Shown here piece by piece: positions 51,921-60,468 of a stretch of 64,000 bases of DNA. Source of the DNA: CAZJKE01 sp964546585 (GTDB lineage: Bacteria; Planctomycetota; Phycisphaerae; Phycisphaerales; SM1A02); NCBI GenBank assembly GCA_964546585.1, contig CAZJKE010000001.1, positions 108,376-172,375 on the forward strand, read 5' to 3'. A program made the position numbers and the translations under genes. Every line of letters begins with the position of its first letter. Position 1 is the first letter of the stretch. The notes beneath the pieces were generated by a model. That model saw nothing but the letters and a program-made list of their open reading frames with translations. It ran no database searches and was not told the DNA's origin.

Positions 51921-52601
51921 ATGAGTCACGACACCCCAACCATCGTCGCCCAACTTCGAACTCAGCTCGGCACCGTCTATGCCAAGCGGCTGCGAAGGGA
52001 TGGCAGACTGCCAGCGGTCATTTATGGCCGCGAGACTGTACCGGCACATGTCAGCGTTGACGAGAAGGAAGTTACTCAATACCTGCGACATGGAAGCCAC
52101 GTCATGACCGTGGAAACTGAGGGCAAAGGCGAGACCTGCCTTGTCAAGGACTTGCAGTTCGGCTACCTCGGAGACAACCTGATCCATGTGGACTTCGCGC
52201 GGGTTGACCTCGACCAGGTCGTGACAGTCACCATCCAACTTGAACTCTCCGGTTCACCGGCGCTCTCAAAGGAGGTCGGCGCAGTGCTCGAAATAGTGCG
52301 GCCGGAGATCGAAGTTGAGTGCATGGTGAAGGACATCCCGTCGAGCATCAAAGGCGATCTCTCCAAAGTCGAAGAAGCGTTCACCATTGGTGACCTTGAC
52401 ATGCCCCCTGGCGTAACCGCCATACTTGATTCGGAACGCCATGTTGCCCACATCACCATCAAGGCCGAAGAGGAAGAAGAAGTCCTGGATGTCGAAGGCG
52501 TCGAGGTAGGCGAAGCACAGACGCCCGAGGTCATCGGCGACTCCCCCGAAGAGTCTTCCGACGAACCGACACCAGAGGCTTCCGGGAGCGAGGGCGAGTG
52601 A
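51921..52601 (+). CDS. rplY: 50S ribosomal protein bL25 (CTC form)
   Basis: 226-residue long-form bL25: RRDGRLPAVIYGRETVPAHVSV in the 5S-RNA-binding domain and VKDLQFGYLGDNLIHVDFARVDLDQ, followed by the beta-rich CTC domain and an acidic tail (EEEEEVLDVEGVEVGEAQTP and SPEESSDEP). It binds 5S rRNA in the large subunit. The position between prs and pth is the conserved one. pth begins four bases after the stop. Confidence 0.93.
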   Translation: MSHDTPTIVAQLRTQLGTVYAKRLRRDGRLPAVIYGRETVPAHVSVDEKEVTQYLRHGSHVMTVETEGKGETCLVKDLQFGYLGDNLIHVDFARVDLDQVVTVTIQLELSGSPALSKEVGAVLEIVRPEIEVECMVKDIPSSIKGDLSKVEEAFTIGDLDMPPGVTAILDSERHVAHITIKAEEEEEVLDVEGVEVGEAQTPEVIGDSPEESSDEPTPEASGSEGE

Positions 52602-52605
52602 CCCC

Positions 52606-53205
52606 ATGAAGTTCATCGTCGGTCTCGGCAATCCCGGTTCAGACTACGACCGCACCCGACACAATGTCGGGTTCGATGTGGTCGATCGGCTTGCACGCAG
52701 ACTCGCCCCCGGCGAAGTGGCGCGGAGCCGCTTCGACGCAGTCGTCATTGAAACTCGGCTGGGTGAAGAGAAACTGCTCCTGCTCAAGCCGCAGACAATG
52801 ATGAACCGCAGCGGACGATCGGTGTCGGAGGCAATCACTTTCTACAAAGCCGATGTCGGAAATGACCTGCTGGTGATCATGGATGACATTCATCTGGACT
52901 GCGGAGCGGTTCGCCTGCGACCGGACGGATCGGACGGCGGTCACAACGGCATCGCCGACATTTCCGCACGGCTCGGCACGAATGACTGGGCACGACTGCG
53001 AATCGGCATTGATGAACCCGGCGTCATCGAGCAGTCAAGGTATGTACTGGGGCGGTTTACATCAGAACAAACCGAACAGATGGAAGTATCGCTTGAAACG
53101 GCCGTCCACGCTGCAACACTTTGGGCAGAGCAGGACTGCGACGCCGCCATGAACATGTTCAACACGCGGGCAACACCCGCCGAAACAACGAGGAATACAG
53201 AATGA
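52606..53205 (+). CDS. pth: Peptidyl-tRNA hydrolase
   Basis: 199-residue Pth: KFIVGLGNPGSDYDRTRHNVGFDVVD (catalytic His in RHNVGF), LLLKPQTMMNRSGRSV, VIMDDIHLDCGAVRLRPDGSDGGHNGIADI and WARLRIGIDEPG. It recycles peptidyl-tRNAs that drop off ribosomes. The Lys-rich GxSxGGHNGLKSI block of other Pth proteins reads GSDGGHNGIADI, a mild difference. The stop overlaps the rpsF start (ATGA). Confidence 0.94.
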   Translation: MKFIVGLGNPGSDYDRTRHNVGFDVVDRLARRLAPGEVARSRFDAVVIETRLGEEKLLLLKPQTMMNRSGRSVSEAITFYKADVGNDLLVIMDDIHLDCGAVRLRPDGSDGGHNGIADISARLGTNDWARLRIGIDEPGVIEQSRYVLGRFTSEQTEQMEVSLETAVHAATLWAEQDCDAAMNMFNTRATPAETTRNTE

Positions 53206-53702
53206 CACACGAGCGAATCAGTACCTACGAAGGCCTCTTTCTCTTTCCCCAGGCCGCCATGGCGAATCTGGGAGAGGCAGCCGAGTTCATCCGCGATGTG
53301 ATCACCCGTAGTGGTGGCACTATCGTGAGTTTCGCGAAGTGGGACGACCGGCGCCTTGCCTATGAGATCAAGGGTAACAAACGGGGTGTCTACTTTCTGG
53401 CCTACTTCACAGCCCCACACACGGTGCTTGGCGAGATCGAGCGACTCTGCAACCAGTCAGAGAAGGTGCTGAGACACATGGTCCTGAATGCCGACCATAT
53501 TCCCAGCGAGGTCGTCGAGGCGGCAGAAGGATCCGCTGATCTTGCAACGGAGATCAAACTACGGGCAGAAAAGGAAGCCGATGCTGAGGGCGTAGCGACC
53601 AGTTCGATCGGACGACGAGATGAGGCTGACGCCGCGCAGAAGCAAGAGGCAGCCGCCGAAGAGATCGTCGAAGAGGTCGAGGAAGCCACTACTGACGCGT
53701 AG
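53202..53702 (+). CDS. rpsF: 30S ribosomal protein bS6
   Basis: 166 residues; a bS6 domain (YEGLFLFPQAAMANLGEAAEF, VSFAKWDDRRLAYEIKGNKRGVYFLAYF, LCNQSEKVLRHMVL) followed by a Glu/Ala-rich tail of about 65 residues. bS6 binds bS18 on the 30S platform. ATG 53202 overlaps the pth stop. The next gene is ssb, the standard neighbour, but bS18 is not encoded here. Confidence 0.93.
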   Translation: MTHERISTYEGLFLFPQAAMANLGEAAEFIRDVITRSGGTIVSFAKWDDRRLAYEIKGNKRGVYFLAYFTAPHTVLGEIERLCNQSEKVLRHMVLNADHIPSEVVEAAEGSADLATEIKLRAEKEADAEGVATSSIGRRDEADAAQKQEAAAEEIVEEVEEATTDA

Positions 53703-53718
53703 TGCGGTTTGGCCTCAT

Positions 53719-53749
53719 TTGCCTGACACACGCAGGCATCTGGTAGAAT
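53719..53749 (+). promoter_or_regulatory. Predicted promoter before ssb
   Basis: TTGCCT (53719-53724) and TAGAAT (53744-53749) separated by 19 bases; the -10 is preceded by TGG, an extended -10 pattern. It lies in the 82-base spacer between rpsF and ssb. Confidence 0.4.
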
Positions 53750-53784
53750 GACCGCCGAATCACGGACAGAATCGGGAGAACACG

Positions 53785-54189
53785 ATGCCGAATTTCAACA
53801 AAGTCATGCTGATGGGCAATCTCACTCGGGATGTTGAGCTCAAGCAGACACCCAACAACCAACCCGTCGCCGAAATCGGCATTGCCGTCAACCGGAAGTT
53901 CCGCACGCGCGATGGCGACGATCGTGAAGAAACGACCTTTGTGGATTGCGAAGCCTGGGGGCGCACGGCGGAAACCATGGCGAAGTACCTCAGCAAGGGT
54001 CGGCCGGTCTTCATCGAGGGCCGCCTGAAACTCGACCAGTGGGAGGATCGCGAGGGCAACAAACGATCAAAGCTTCGCGTCGTCATTGAGAACTTTCAGT
54101 TCGTCGACAGTCGCCCCGGCGGCGCCACCAACGCCCCCGCACCAACAACCGCCGCGACCACGCCCCCGGATGATGATGTCCCGTTCTAA
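53785..54189 (+). CDS. ssb: Single-stranded DNA-binding protein
   Basis: 134 residues: OB-fold beginning NKVMLMGNLTRDVELKQTPNNQPV, with TTFVDCEAWGRTAETMAKYLSKGRPVFIEGRL and the C-terminal interaction tip DDDVPF after a short Ala/Thr/Pro linker. It coats single-stranded DNA and recruits repair and replication proteins. It sits between rpsF and rplI as usual, with its own predicted promoter. Confidence 0.95.
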   Translation: MPNFNKVMLMGNLTRDVELKQTPNNQPVAEIGIAVNRKFRTRDGDDREETTFVDCEAWGRTAETMAKYLSKGRPVFIEGRLKLDQWEDREGNKRSKLRVVIENFQFVDSRPGGATNAPAPTTAATTPPDDDVPF

Positions 54190-54298
54190 ATGACCTTCGT
54201 GCGATGCAACCGGCATCGTCGCATGCACACCACCGTTGGGGCTGGCGCCGGCAGCTCCTCACTTTTGGCCTCGACACGAGGCTTTGAAAGGACAGCAC

Positions 54299-54895
54299 AT
54301 GGCTAGTCAACGACGCATAGAACTCCTCCTCACGAACACCGTCGATACCCTTGGCATCGTGGGAGATGTCGTCCGCGTGCGCACCGGGTACGCTCGCAAC
54401 TACCTCATCCCCATGGGACTCGCGGAACTTCCGACACCGGAGAAGATTGAGGCCCTGCAGTCCCAACGTGACGAAGCCCTGAAGTCACTTGCTGCTCGTA
54501 AGGAAACGGAACAGGGCCTCGCCGAGCAACTCGAAGGCGTCACGCTCACCATGACCCGAAGCGCCAACGATTATGGGGTGTTGTACGGCTCAGTCACCCA
54601 ACGAGACATCGCCGACTCCCTTGCGGAGAACGGCTTTGAGGTGAATACACGCGCAGTTCGCCTCCACGAGGCCATTCGCCGCATCGGCGAGTATCCGGTG
54701 ACCATTCAGTTCGACAAAGATCTCCGCGTGGATATCGAAGTCGTAGTGAACCCAGATCGCCCCCTCGAAGAACGCGATGAAATGGAATTCGATGAGGAAG
54801 GCAATCTCATCATCAAGCAGACTCCGGCCCCGGAGGTTGCCGCCGAGGCTCCCGCTACGGAAGCCGTGGCAGCGGAAGAAGGAACCGCAGGCTAG
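54299..54895 (+). CDS. rplI: 50S ribosomal protein bL9
   Basis: 198 residues. The N-terminal domain reads IELLLTNTVDTLGIVGDVVRVRTGYARNYLIPMGLA and the C-terminal domain LYGSVTQRDIADSLAENGFEV, DRPLEERDEM is part of an extra acidic/Ala tail of about 45 residues. Start ATG 54299 follows GAAAGGA. The 109-base leader contains a stem (TGCGATGC with GCATCG/CGCA around 54200-54223). rpsR, usually just upstream, is missing. Confidence 0.93.
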   Translation: MASQRRIELLLTNTVDTLGIVGDVVRVRTGYARNYLIPMGLAELPTPEKIEALQSQRDEALKSLAARKETEQGLAEQLEGVTLTMTRSANDYGVLYGSVTQRDIADSLAENGFEVNTRAVRLHEAIRRIGEYPVTIQFDKDLRVDIEVVVNPDRPLEERDEMEFDEEGNLIIKQTPAPEVAAEAPATEAVAAEEGTAG

Positions 54896-54924
54896 CGGCC
54901 TGCTGGAGAGAAAGGTCTCCCAAA

Positions 54925-54959
54925 AAGAGTCGTGCCCGCTGCCAAAGCAGCGGGCACGA
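54925..54959 (-). terminator. Rho-independent terminator (minus strand) after the TSCPD gene
   Basis: A perfect 13-bp stem (54930-54942 with 54947-54959) and CAAA loop. Read on the minus strand it is followed by CTC then TTTTT, so it ends the mfd-TSCPD transcript. On the plus strand no T run follows, but the hairpin also lies just after rplI and may act partly in both directions. Confidence 0.75.
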
Positions 54960-54988
54960 GTCAAGTTCCGGTGTGGGATCGACGGCGC

Positions 54989-55378
54989 TCAGGCGGCCGA
55001 TGCCTCCGGCGTGGGAATCCTCAGGAATTCGGCTTCGAGATATCTCGCGACATAGTCGAGGATGCTCTCGGCCTCCGGAATACGGGGGTTCGATGTCGCC
55101 CCTCGCGGGTCGAACCGCATCCCGCGGAATCGATCGATCGCGTCGGCCAGGGTAAGGCCATATTGAATGGCAAGCGAGAACGCGCGGCAGAATCCTTGAA
55201 TCAGACCGCTCAGCGTAGATCCTTCCTTGCTCATCTTGATGAAGATCTCCCCGGGCATGCCGTCCTCGTGCAATCCAACAGTGAGATAGCCCTCGTGACC
55301 GGCGATCGAGAACTTGTGCGTAACCGACCGATGCGTCGGAGGAAGTGACTGTCGGATATTACCGGTCGTTGCTGGCAT
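54989..55378 (-). CDS. Stand-alone TSCPD-domain protein (C-terminal domain of B12-dependent ribonucleotide reductase)
   Basis: 129 residues matching the extreme C-terminal region of NrdJ: RSVTHKFSIAGHEGYLTVGL, EIFIKMSKEGSTLSGLIQGF, LAIQYGLTLADAIDRFRGMRFDPRG and ESILDYVARYLEAEFL. In NrdJ this TSCPD region follows the catalytic barrel; here nothing catalytic is fused, and the Thr-Ser-Cys-Pro-Asp signature itself is not seen. It could be a separately encoded part of a reductase or a repurposed binding domain. The ATG at 55378 overlaps the mfd stop by 20 bases, suggesting coupled expression with mfd, and a terminator follows. Confidence 0.8.
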   Translation of the reverse strand: MPATTGNIRQSLPPTHRSVTHKFSIAGHEGYLTVGLHEDGMPGEIFIKMSKEGSTLSGLIQGFCRAFSLAIQYGLTLADAIDRFRGMRFDPRGATSNPRIPEAESILDYVARYLEAEFLRIPTPEASAA

Positions 55379-58300
55379 GGGCTCGCGCGGGCTGAGACCC
55401 TATCGGCAGCCTCGCGCGATCTACTTGAGCACTTGCCTTCACGAGCGCCCCGTGCAGGGCGTCGAACACGCTGCCCGCATCGGCAAGTTCCATGCCAGGA
55501 CGAAAGTACAGTGCCCGCAGCCCTGACGCTGTAGCCGCGCCTACCGATCGAAGTGATCCTGGAGTGCTTCTGAGCGCCTCGTCCAGCGCAGAGGTCTCCA
55601 TGGTTCGAATGACCACATCACCCTCTGCCGTGATCATCGACGCTATGCCCATTGCAGCTGCGGCGGTGCGAAGTTCATGATAGCGCGTCAGTCGCTGTGC
55701 CGGCCCGGGCAATTCGCCCCACGCCGACTCCATGTCTCGCTTGATCGCTGCGACATCAGCCAACGCCGATGCGGTAGCAAGGCTTCGATAGACCTGCACC
55801 CGACGCTGCGGAACAGCAATCCACGCCTCCGGCAACCAACCAATCACCCCGATGTCGATGACGGGCTCCGCACGCACAACCGAATGACCTTCGCGGATAT
55901 CGTGCGCGGCTTCCTCCAGAAGTTGACAGTACATCTCGTAGCCAACCGCTGCGATGTGCCCCGACTGTTCGCGGCCCAACAGGTTTCCCGCTCCGCGAAT
56001 CTCAAGATCTCGCAGCGCAATCTGAAAGCCGGCGCCAAGGTGGGCGAACTGCTCCATCGCCTGCAATCGCTTGCGTGCATCCGGATTCACAAGTCGAGAC
56101 CGTGGCAGCAGTAGCGTGCAATATGCGCGGTGTCGCGAGCGTCCCACTCGACCTCGCAACTGGTGCAGATCAGCCAGCCCGTACCGATCGGCATCGTCGA
56201 TGTACATGGTGTTGGCGCTGGGGATGTCGATGCCTGACTCGATAATCGTTGTGCTGACAAGGACATCCGCCTTCCCCTGCACAAACTGCAGCATGAGGCG
56301 TTCCAACTGCCGCGGCGACATTTGCCCATGGCCCACGATAACTTCGGCCTCGGGAACGAGCCCACGGATCTCCGCGGCCACAGACTCGATGTCGTGTACA
56401 CGGTTGTGAACGAAGAACACCTGCCCCTCGCGAGCAAGTTCCCGCCGAATGCCCCGTGTGATCGCAGCTGCATCCCACTGCACGACCTCGGTAACAATCG
56501 CCCGCCGATCCACCGGCGCCGTCTGCAGCGCACTGATGTCCCGCAATCCGAGCATCGCCATGTGCAGTGTCCGTGGAATCGGCGTCGCCGTCAGCGTCAA
56601 CACATCGGCCTCTGCACGGAGCCCAAGCAGACGCTGCTTGTGCTCGACGCCGAATCGCTGTTCCTCGTCGATCACAACAAGGCCTAGCGAACGCATCCGG
56701 ACATCGGCGCTCAACACACGGTGCGTCCCGATGATGATGTCGACCGCGCCGTCGGCAAGGCGGTCGAGGATCTCCTTCTGTTCTCCGGCCGTGTGAAATC
56801 GGGTCAGCGATTCCACAACAAACGGGTAGGCTGCAAGCCGGGACCGAAATGTCCGCTCATGCTGCACGGCCAGCACCGTCGTCGGCACAAGCACTGCCAC
56901 CTGCAAACCGGACTCCGCGGCTTTGAACGCCGCCCGAATCGCAATCTCGGTCTTGCCGAACCCCACATCGCCGCAGATGAGCCGGTCCATTGGCCGCGAG
57001 GCTTCCATATCCCGCTTTACCGCGGCGATGGCGGCAAGTTGGTCCTCGGTTTCCTCCCATGGGAAACTGCTCTCGAACTCGTTCATCCAAGTAGTCTGTC
57101 CCCCGCACGCCACGCCGGGCGAAGATTCCCGAACGGCCTGCAGCCGCAGCATCTCGGATGCCAGATCGCGCACCGCACCGGCTACCTCCTGCTTGCGAGA
57201 AGCCCATCGCTCGCCGCCAATTGCCGAGAGTTGCGGGCGGCCATGAAACGCACCGATGTACCGCTGGACCAGATGCGCATGCGTTCCGGGAACATGCATG
57301 CGGCGTCCGCCGGCGAACTCGAGCGTGAAGTACTCCCCGTCAAGACCATCCTGTTCCAGTCGCTGGAGGCCAAGATACCGAGCAATCCCGTGTTCACGAT
57401 GCACGACGAAGTCATCAGGGCTGAACTCCGCAAGTGCCTCACGCATCGCGGCGCTTCGTCGCCGAACAGGACGGCGGCGCTCATATCGATGGAATACCTC
57501 GTGCACTGGCACAACGGCCGGCCCACCAGCAATCATGAATCCGCGATGAACAAACCGCTGCTCAATGTCCAACCCGGTGGCACCGGACAGCGGTTGTCCG
57601 TCGCCCCGCAGTTCGGCCATGCGGTCGGCCTCGCCACTGGTCCGCGCGGCCAGGAGTACCGGGCGATCGCGGGCCATGGCGGCCAGTTCCTCCATGGCTT
57701 CGCTGGGCACCGTTGAGAAGGCCGGCAGTGCTTCAAACGGCAATGCAACGTCGACGACGGTCACCGGCGGGGACAATACTTGCACAACGGCGGCGAGCCG
57801 CGTGATCATCGAAGCGGCGACATCATCGCCGTGCATGACGCCGCTGTCATCCACAACACGGTCAATGTAACTTCGCGACTGCGCCGTGACCTCCTCCATG
57901 TCATCCAGGACAGTTCGCCAGTGTTCGTCCAAGTACTCGATGACTGTCGCTTCGCCCTTCGATGGTCCGGATGCCGCGGTGATCGTCACCTCATCGAGAT
58001 GGCGATCCGAACCCATGGACACCGGATCGATCTCGGAGATGGACTCGATGCGATCGTCGAGGAAGTCCAATCGAACACACGCACCGCCGGCAGTAGCAAT
58101 GTCGAGGATCCCGCCGCGTGGAGCGTACTGCCCTGCCTCTTCGATCGACACGCGTCGCTCGTATCCCCCATCGACAAGCCATGCCTGCAGGTTGGCCATA
58201 TCGCACTGCTGATCCACCTTGAGCCGCCGAACCATGCCGTCAAGCGTGTGCGGCTCCGGCACCGACTGCATCACCGAAGCGATCGGTGCCACTATGACCC

Positions 58301-58643
58301 TCGGATGATCGCCGCGGGCCAAGCCCTCCAGCAATGCCAGCCGCTCCGCCGCCAAGTCGGCCATGAAACGATCACCGGCCAGCGATTCCATGGCAGGGAA
58401 ACGGCTAGAGGACACTCCCAAGTCCCGCAGCATGGCGACCGCCTCATCCGCATCGTCGATGTGGGCTGTGACAAGCAGGACCGGGCCCTCGCCAGCGAGC
58501 ACCCAAGCAATGCACGGCGAAGTTGAACCGCACGCAGGTCCACACGTGACGCTGCCGCGCGCCGCCGCCAATTCGTCAAGCGACGGAATCTCCCGCAGGA
58601 TCGTCTGCATCCTCTCACCGAGGGGCATCGTCATGTTCCGCAT
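55359..58643 (-). CDS. mfd: Transcription-repair coupling factor
   Basis: Up to 1094 residues. The UvrB-like N-terminal domains lead to the RNA-polymerase-interacting (CarD-like) domain (DDFVVHREHGIARYLGLQRL, about 415), then the translocase: Walker A ICGDVGFGKTE (about 560), DEEQ box LVVIDEEQRFGVEHKQRLL (about 658), TATPIPRTLHMAMLGLRDIS, STTIIESGIDIPSANTM and QLRGRVGRSRHRAYCTLL. The C-terminal TRCF domain follows. Mfd removes stalled polymerase and recruits nucleotide-excision repair. Starts at 58643, 58637 or 58610 are possible; the first two overlap the helix-hairpin-helix gene. The N-terminal part is somewhat shorter than in E. coli (1148 in total). Confidence 0.95.
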   Translation of the reverse strand: MRNMTMPLGERMQTILREIPSLDELAAARGSVTCGPACGSTSPCIAWVLAGEGPVLLVTAHIDDADEAVAMLRDLGVSSSRFPAMESLAGDRFMADLAAERLALLEGLARGDHPRVIVAPIASVMQSVPEPHTLDGMVRRLKVDQQCDMANLQAWLVDGGYERRVSIEEAGQYAPRGGILDIATAGGACVRLDFLDDRIESISEIDPVSMGSDRHLDEVTITAASGPSKGEATVIEYLDEHWRTVLDDMEEVTAQSRSYIDRVVDDSGVMHGDDVAASMITRLAAVVQVLSPPVTVVDVALPFEALPAFSTVPSEAMEELAAMARDRPVLLAARTSGEADRMAELRGDGQPLSGATGLDIEQRFVHRGFMIAGGPAVVPVHEVFHRYERRRPVRRRSAAMREALAEFSPDDFVVHREHGIARYLGLQRLEQDGLDGEYFTLEFAGGRRMHVPGTHAHLVQRYIGAFHGRPQLSAIGGERWASRKQEVAGAVRDLASEMLRLQAVRESSPGVACGGQTTWMNEFESSFPWEETEDQLAAIAAVKRDMEASRPMDRLICGDVGFGKTEIAIRAAFKAAESGLQVAVLVPTTVLAVQHERTFRSRLAAYPFVVESLTRFHTAGEQKEILDRLADGAVDIIIGTHRVLSADVRMRSLGLVVIDEEQRFGVEHKQRLLGLRAEADVLTLTATPIPRTLHMAMLGLRDISALQTAPVDRRAIVTEVVQWDAAAITRGIRRELAREGQVFFVHNRVHDIESVAAEIRGLVPEAEVIVGHGQMSPRQLERLMLQFVQGKADVLVSTTIIESGIDIPSANTMYIDDADRYGLADLHQLRGRVGRSRHRAYCTLLLPRSRLVNPDARKRLQAMEQFAHLGAGFQIALRDLEIRGAGNLLGREQSGHIAAVGYEMYCQLLEEAAHDIREGHSVVRAEPVIDIGVIGWLPEAWIAVPQRRVQVYRSLATASALADVAAIKRDMESAWGELPGPAQRLTRYHELRTAAAAMGIASMITAEGDVVIRTMETSALDEALRSTPGSLRSVGAATASGLRALYFRPGMELADAGSVFDALHGALVKASAQVDRARLPIGSQPARAHASNDR

Positions 58644-58935
58644 CCTTGAACAAGTACCGTGATCGAGCCTGCGTCAACGGGCCGATGCCGCGGACTTTGG
58701 AGAGATCGTCGGGCGTCAACACAACGCCGGTTTCGATCGCGTGGTGCAGGCGCTCTGCAATCACTGGCCCCACATGCGGCAGCAATGTCAGTTCCGCCTC
58801 CGTCGCGATCTTGAGGTCGATCCGCCAGGGATGGAACTCCCCTTCTGGCGCCTTGGCGTAGGGGCTGTCCACGATGATCAACGCCCCGAGCACCATCAAC
58901 CCGAACGCAATGGCATCGCTGCCAGCGAGTGTCAT
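58615..58935 (-). CDS. ComEA-like helix-hairpin-helix protein with a membrane anchor
   Basis: 106 residues: one N-terminal hydrophobic segment (AIAFGLMVLGALIIVDSP), then a tandem helix-hairpin-helix region (IATEAELTLLPHVGPVIAERL and DDLSKVRGIGPLTQARSRYL). This is the organisation of ComEA-type DNA-binding proteins, though shorter. It may bind DNA at the membrane, for uptake or another role. ATG 58935 overlaps the upstream stop (ATGA); a longer frame would run into the GH10-like gene. Confidence 0.75.
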   Translation of the reverse strand: MTLAGSDAIAFGLMVLGALIIVDSPYAKAPEGEFHPWRIDLKIATEAELTLLPHVGPVIAERLHHAIETGVVLTPDDLSKVRGIGPLTQARSRYLFKDAEHDDAPR

Positions 58936-60434
58936 GCTTCCTCGGTGGTTTTCTTCGGCAGTTGCAGCGGACCCAACGGTTTTCGAAGCCGCTTCCGCAT
59001 GCCGAACAGTTTCCCCATGGCGGGCCGTGGTTTTCCATCTCCGCTCACCAGCCCGGACGAGGGCAGTTCGGCGTGTTCGTGATCGAACAGATCCGTCCAG
59101 ATGACGGAATCGACATAGGGCTTGGAGAGCGCGATCCCCAGCATCTGCCCCGCCCATTGTTCCTGCTGTGACTCGTTCCACTCGTGTCGCCACCACCCGG
59201 CTTCCTCCCCCAGTGTCCGACATGGGGCGCCCATCGCCGAAACAAGCAGCGGTTTTTCGACCAGAAAGAACTGATCGAGCATGGCGCTCAATTCCATCAG
59301 GTCGCGTGTTGCCATGCCTGTACCGTTGCCCACAAGCAATCGAACGCCAATGGCATCAAGGCGGATGCCTTCCTGAACCAGCCGGTCAAGGAAGACCAGT
59401 GGACCAAGGGAACCGGATTGAGATGCCACAAATTCCGCGTAGGGCTCCGTCAACTCGATCAGGACACGAGCCCCCTGTGATGCCTGCCGGGCAAGCAATG
59501 TGGCCGTGCGAATCAAGTCAACCATGCCACCGGCGGAGAGTGCGACATGGCGGTTGGTGTTGGTCCCTGCCGCGATGTTCCAGAAGGCAACAGCAGGCCC
59601 GTACCGTCGTATGACTCGCTCCATGTGGTCGTAGCAGCGGTCGCGGAAAGTAGGAAAATCATGTTCCCACTTGGTGACCCAAGGTGGAATCGCCCCGTCA
59701 GCGGAAAAGTCCAGAACTGGCCCGGCGATGATCGGTTTATCGTGATCTCTGGCCCACGCGATCCACCGGTCTACATCCGCCCAGTCATATTCGCCCTCAG
59801 TTGTCTCGATCGAGGTCCAGGGCATCGGGACGGCGATGAGGTCAACATTCTTTTCCAGCACATCGCGAAGTGGTTTGTCGTATCGCGACGGTGAAATGCG
59901 AACACCAAGTGTCGAGGATGACGCAGCGCGTTTTCCAAAGCGGCGGTGCAAGAGGATCTGCGCATGCGCCATCGCAAGTCGCTCCGTCGCGTCGATGGCT
60001 TTCTCCAGTGCTTCGCGGGAGAGTCGATCCATCTCGGTCAGATCCGTACATACGATCGCTCTGGTGAAGAGTTGCCGAGCCTCCTCCCAAGCTTCGAGCG
60101 CGGGATGCTCGTTGCTGAGGTCAAACATCTGCCACTCTTCGCTCTTGTCAAGAAACATCTTGATGCGAAAGCGGGCAAGTTCCAGGGTCAGAAGATAGGG
60201 CTCTTCGCGCGGCGGGAGCAGTGCCGTCCGCAGTACGAGCCGGCCGGCTGAACCGGCATCGCAGAGCAGGCGAATCCCGATATTGGGATGGCCCGGCGCG
60301 GAAGCCTCGATCATGTCGTCCTGTACCGCCACGGTCCCACGGACAACCTGACCGTCCCGCGTCAGCAAGCAGGCCGTATCTGGAAAGTTGACTGTGTCGC
60401 TTGTGCTGAATCGGATCATCGCAGGAACGAGCAT
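58932..60434 (-). CDS. GH10-like (xylanase-fold) protein lacking catalytic glutamates
   Basis: About 500 residues. A beta-rich N-terminal domain (to about 130) precedes a GH10-like TIM barrel: LGVRISPSRYDKPLRDVLEKNVDL, MPWTSIETTEGEYDWADVDRWIAWARDH, VLDFSADGAIPPWV and RYGPAVAFWNIAAG. Active xylanases carry an acid/base Asn-Glu after the Trp and a nucleophile Glu in a TELD-like strand. Here the aligned positions read WNIAAG (285-290) and VSAMGAP (398-404), so both glutamates appear to be missing. It may bind glycan without cleaving it. No signal peptide is seen with ATG 60434; ATG 60419 is an alternative. purC diverges 34 bases away. Confidence 0.6.
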   Translation of the reverse strand: MLVPAMIRFSTSDTVNFPDTACLLTRDGQVVRGTVAVQDDMIEASAPGHPNIGIRLLCDAGSAGRLVLRTALLPPREEPYLLTLELARFRIKMFLDKSEEWQMFDLSNEHPALEAWEEARQLFTRAIVCTDLTEMDRLSREALEKAIDATERLAMAHAQILLHRRFGKRAASSSTLGVRISPSRYDKPLRDVLEKNVDLIAVPMPWTSIETTEGEYDWADVDRWIAWARDHDKPIIAGPVLDFSADGAIPPWVTKWEHDFPTFRDRCYDHMERVIRRYGPAVAFWNIAAGTNTNRHVALSAGGMVDLIRTATLLARQASQGARVLIELTEPYAEFVASQSGSLGPLVFLDRLVQEGIRLDAIGVRLLVGNGTGMATRDLMELSAMLDQFFLVEKPLLVSAMGAPCRTLGEEAGWWRHEWNESQQEQWAGQMLGIALSKPYVDSVIWTDLFDHEHAELPSSGLVSGDGKPRPAMGKLFGMRKRLRKPLGPLQLPKKTTEEA

Positions 60435-60468
60435 TGTAGGCGCACCCGGAAGGGGTATGATTACCCGC

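Noticed and set aside
54930..54959. Terminator of rplI on the plus strand
   Set aside because: No T run follows the hairpin on the plus strand, whereas the minus strand has TTTTT; it is assigned to the TSCPD gene, with only possible two-way action.
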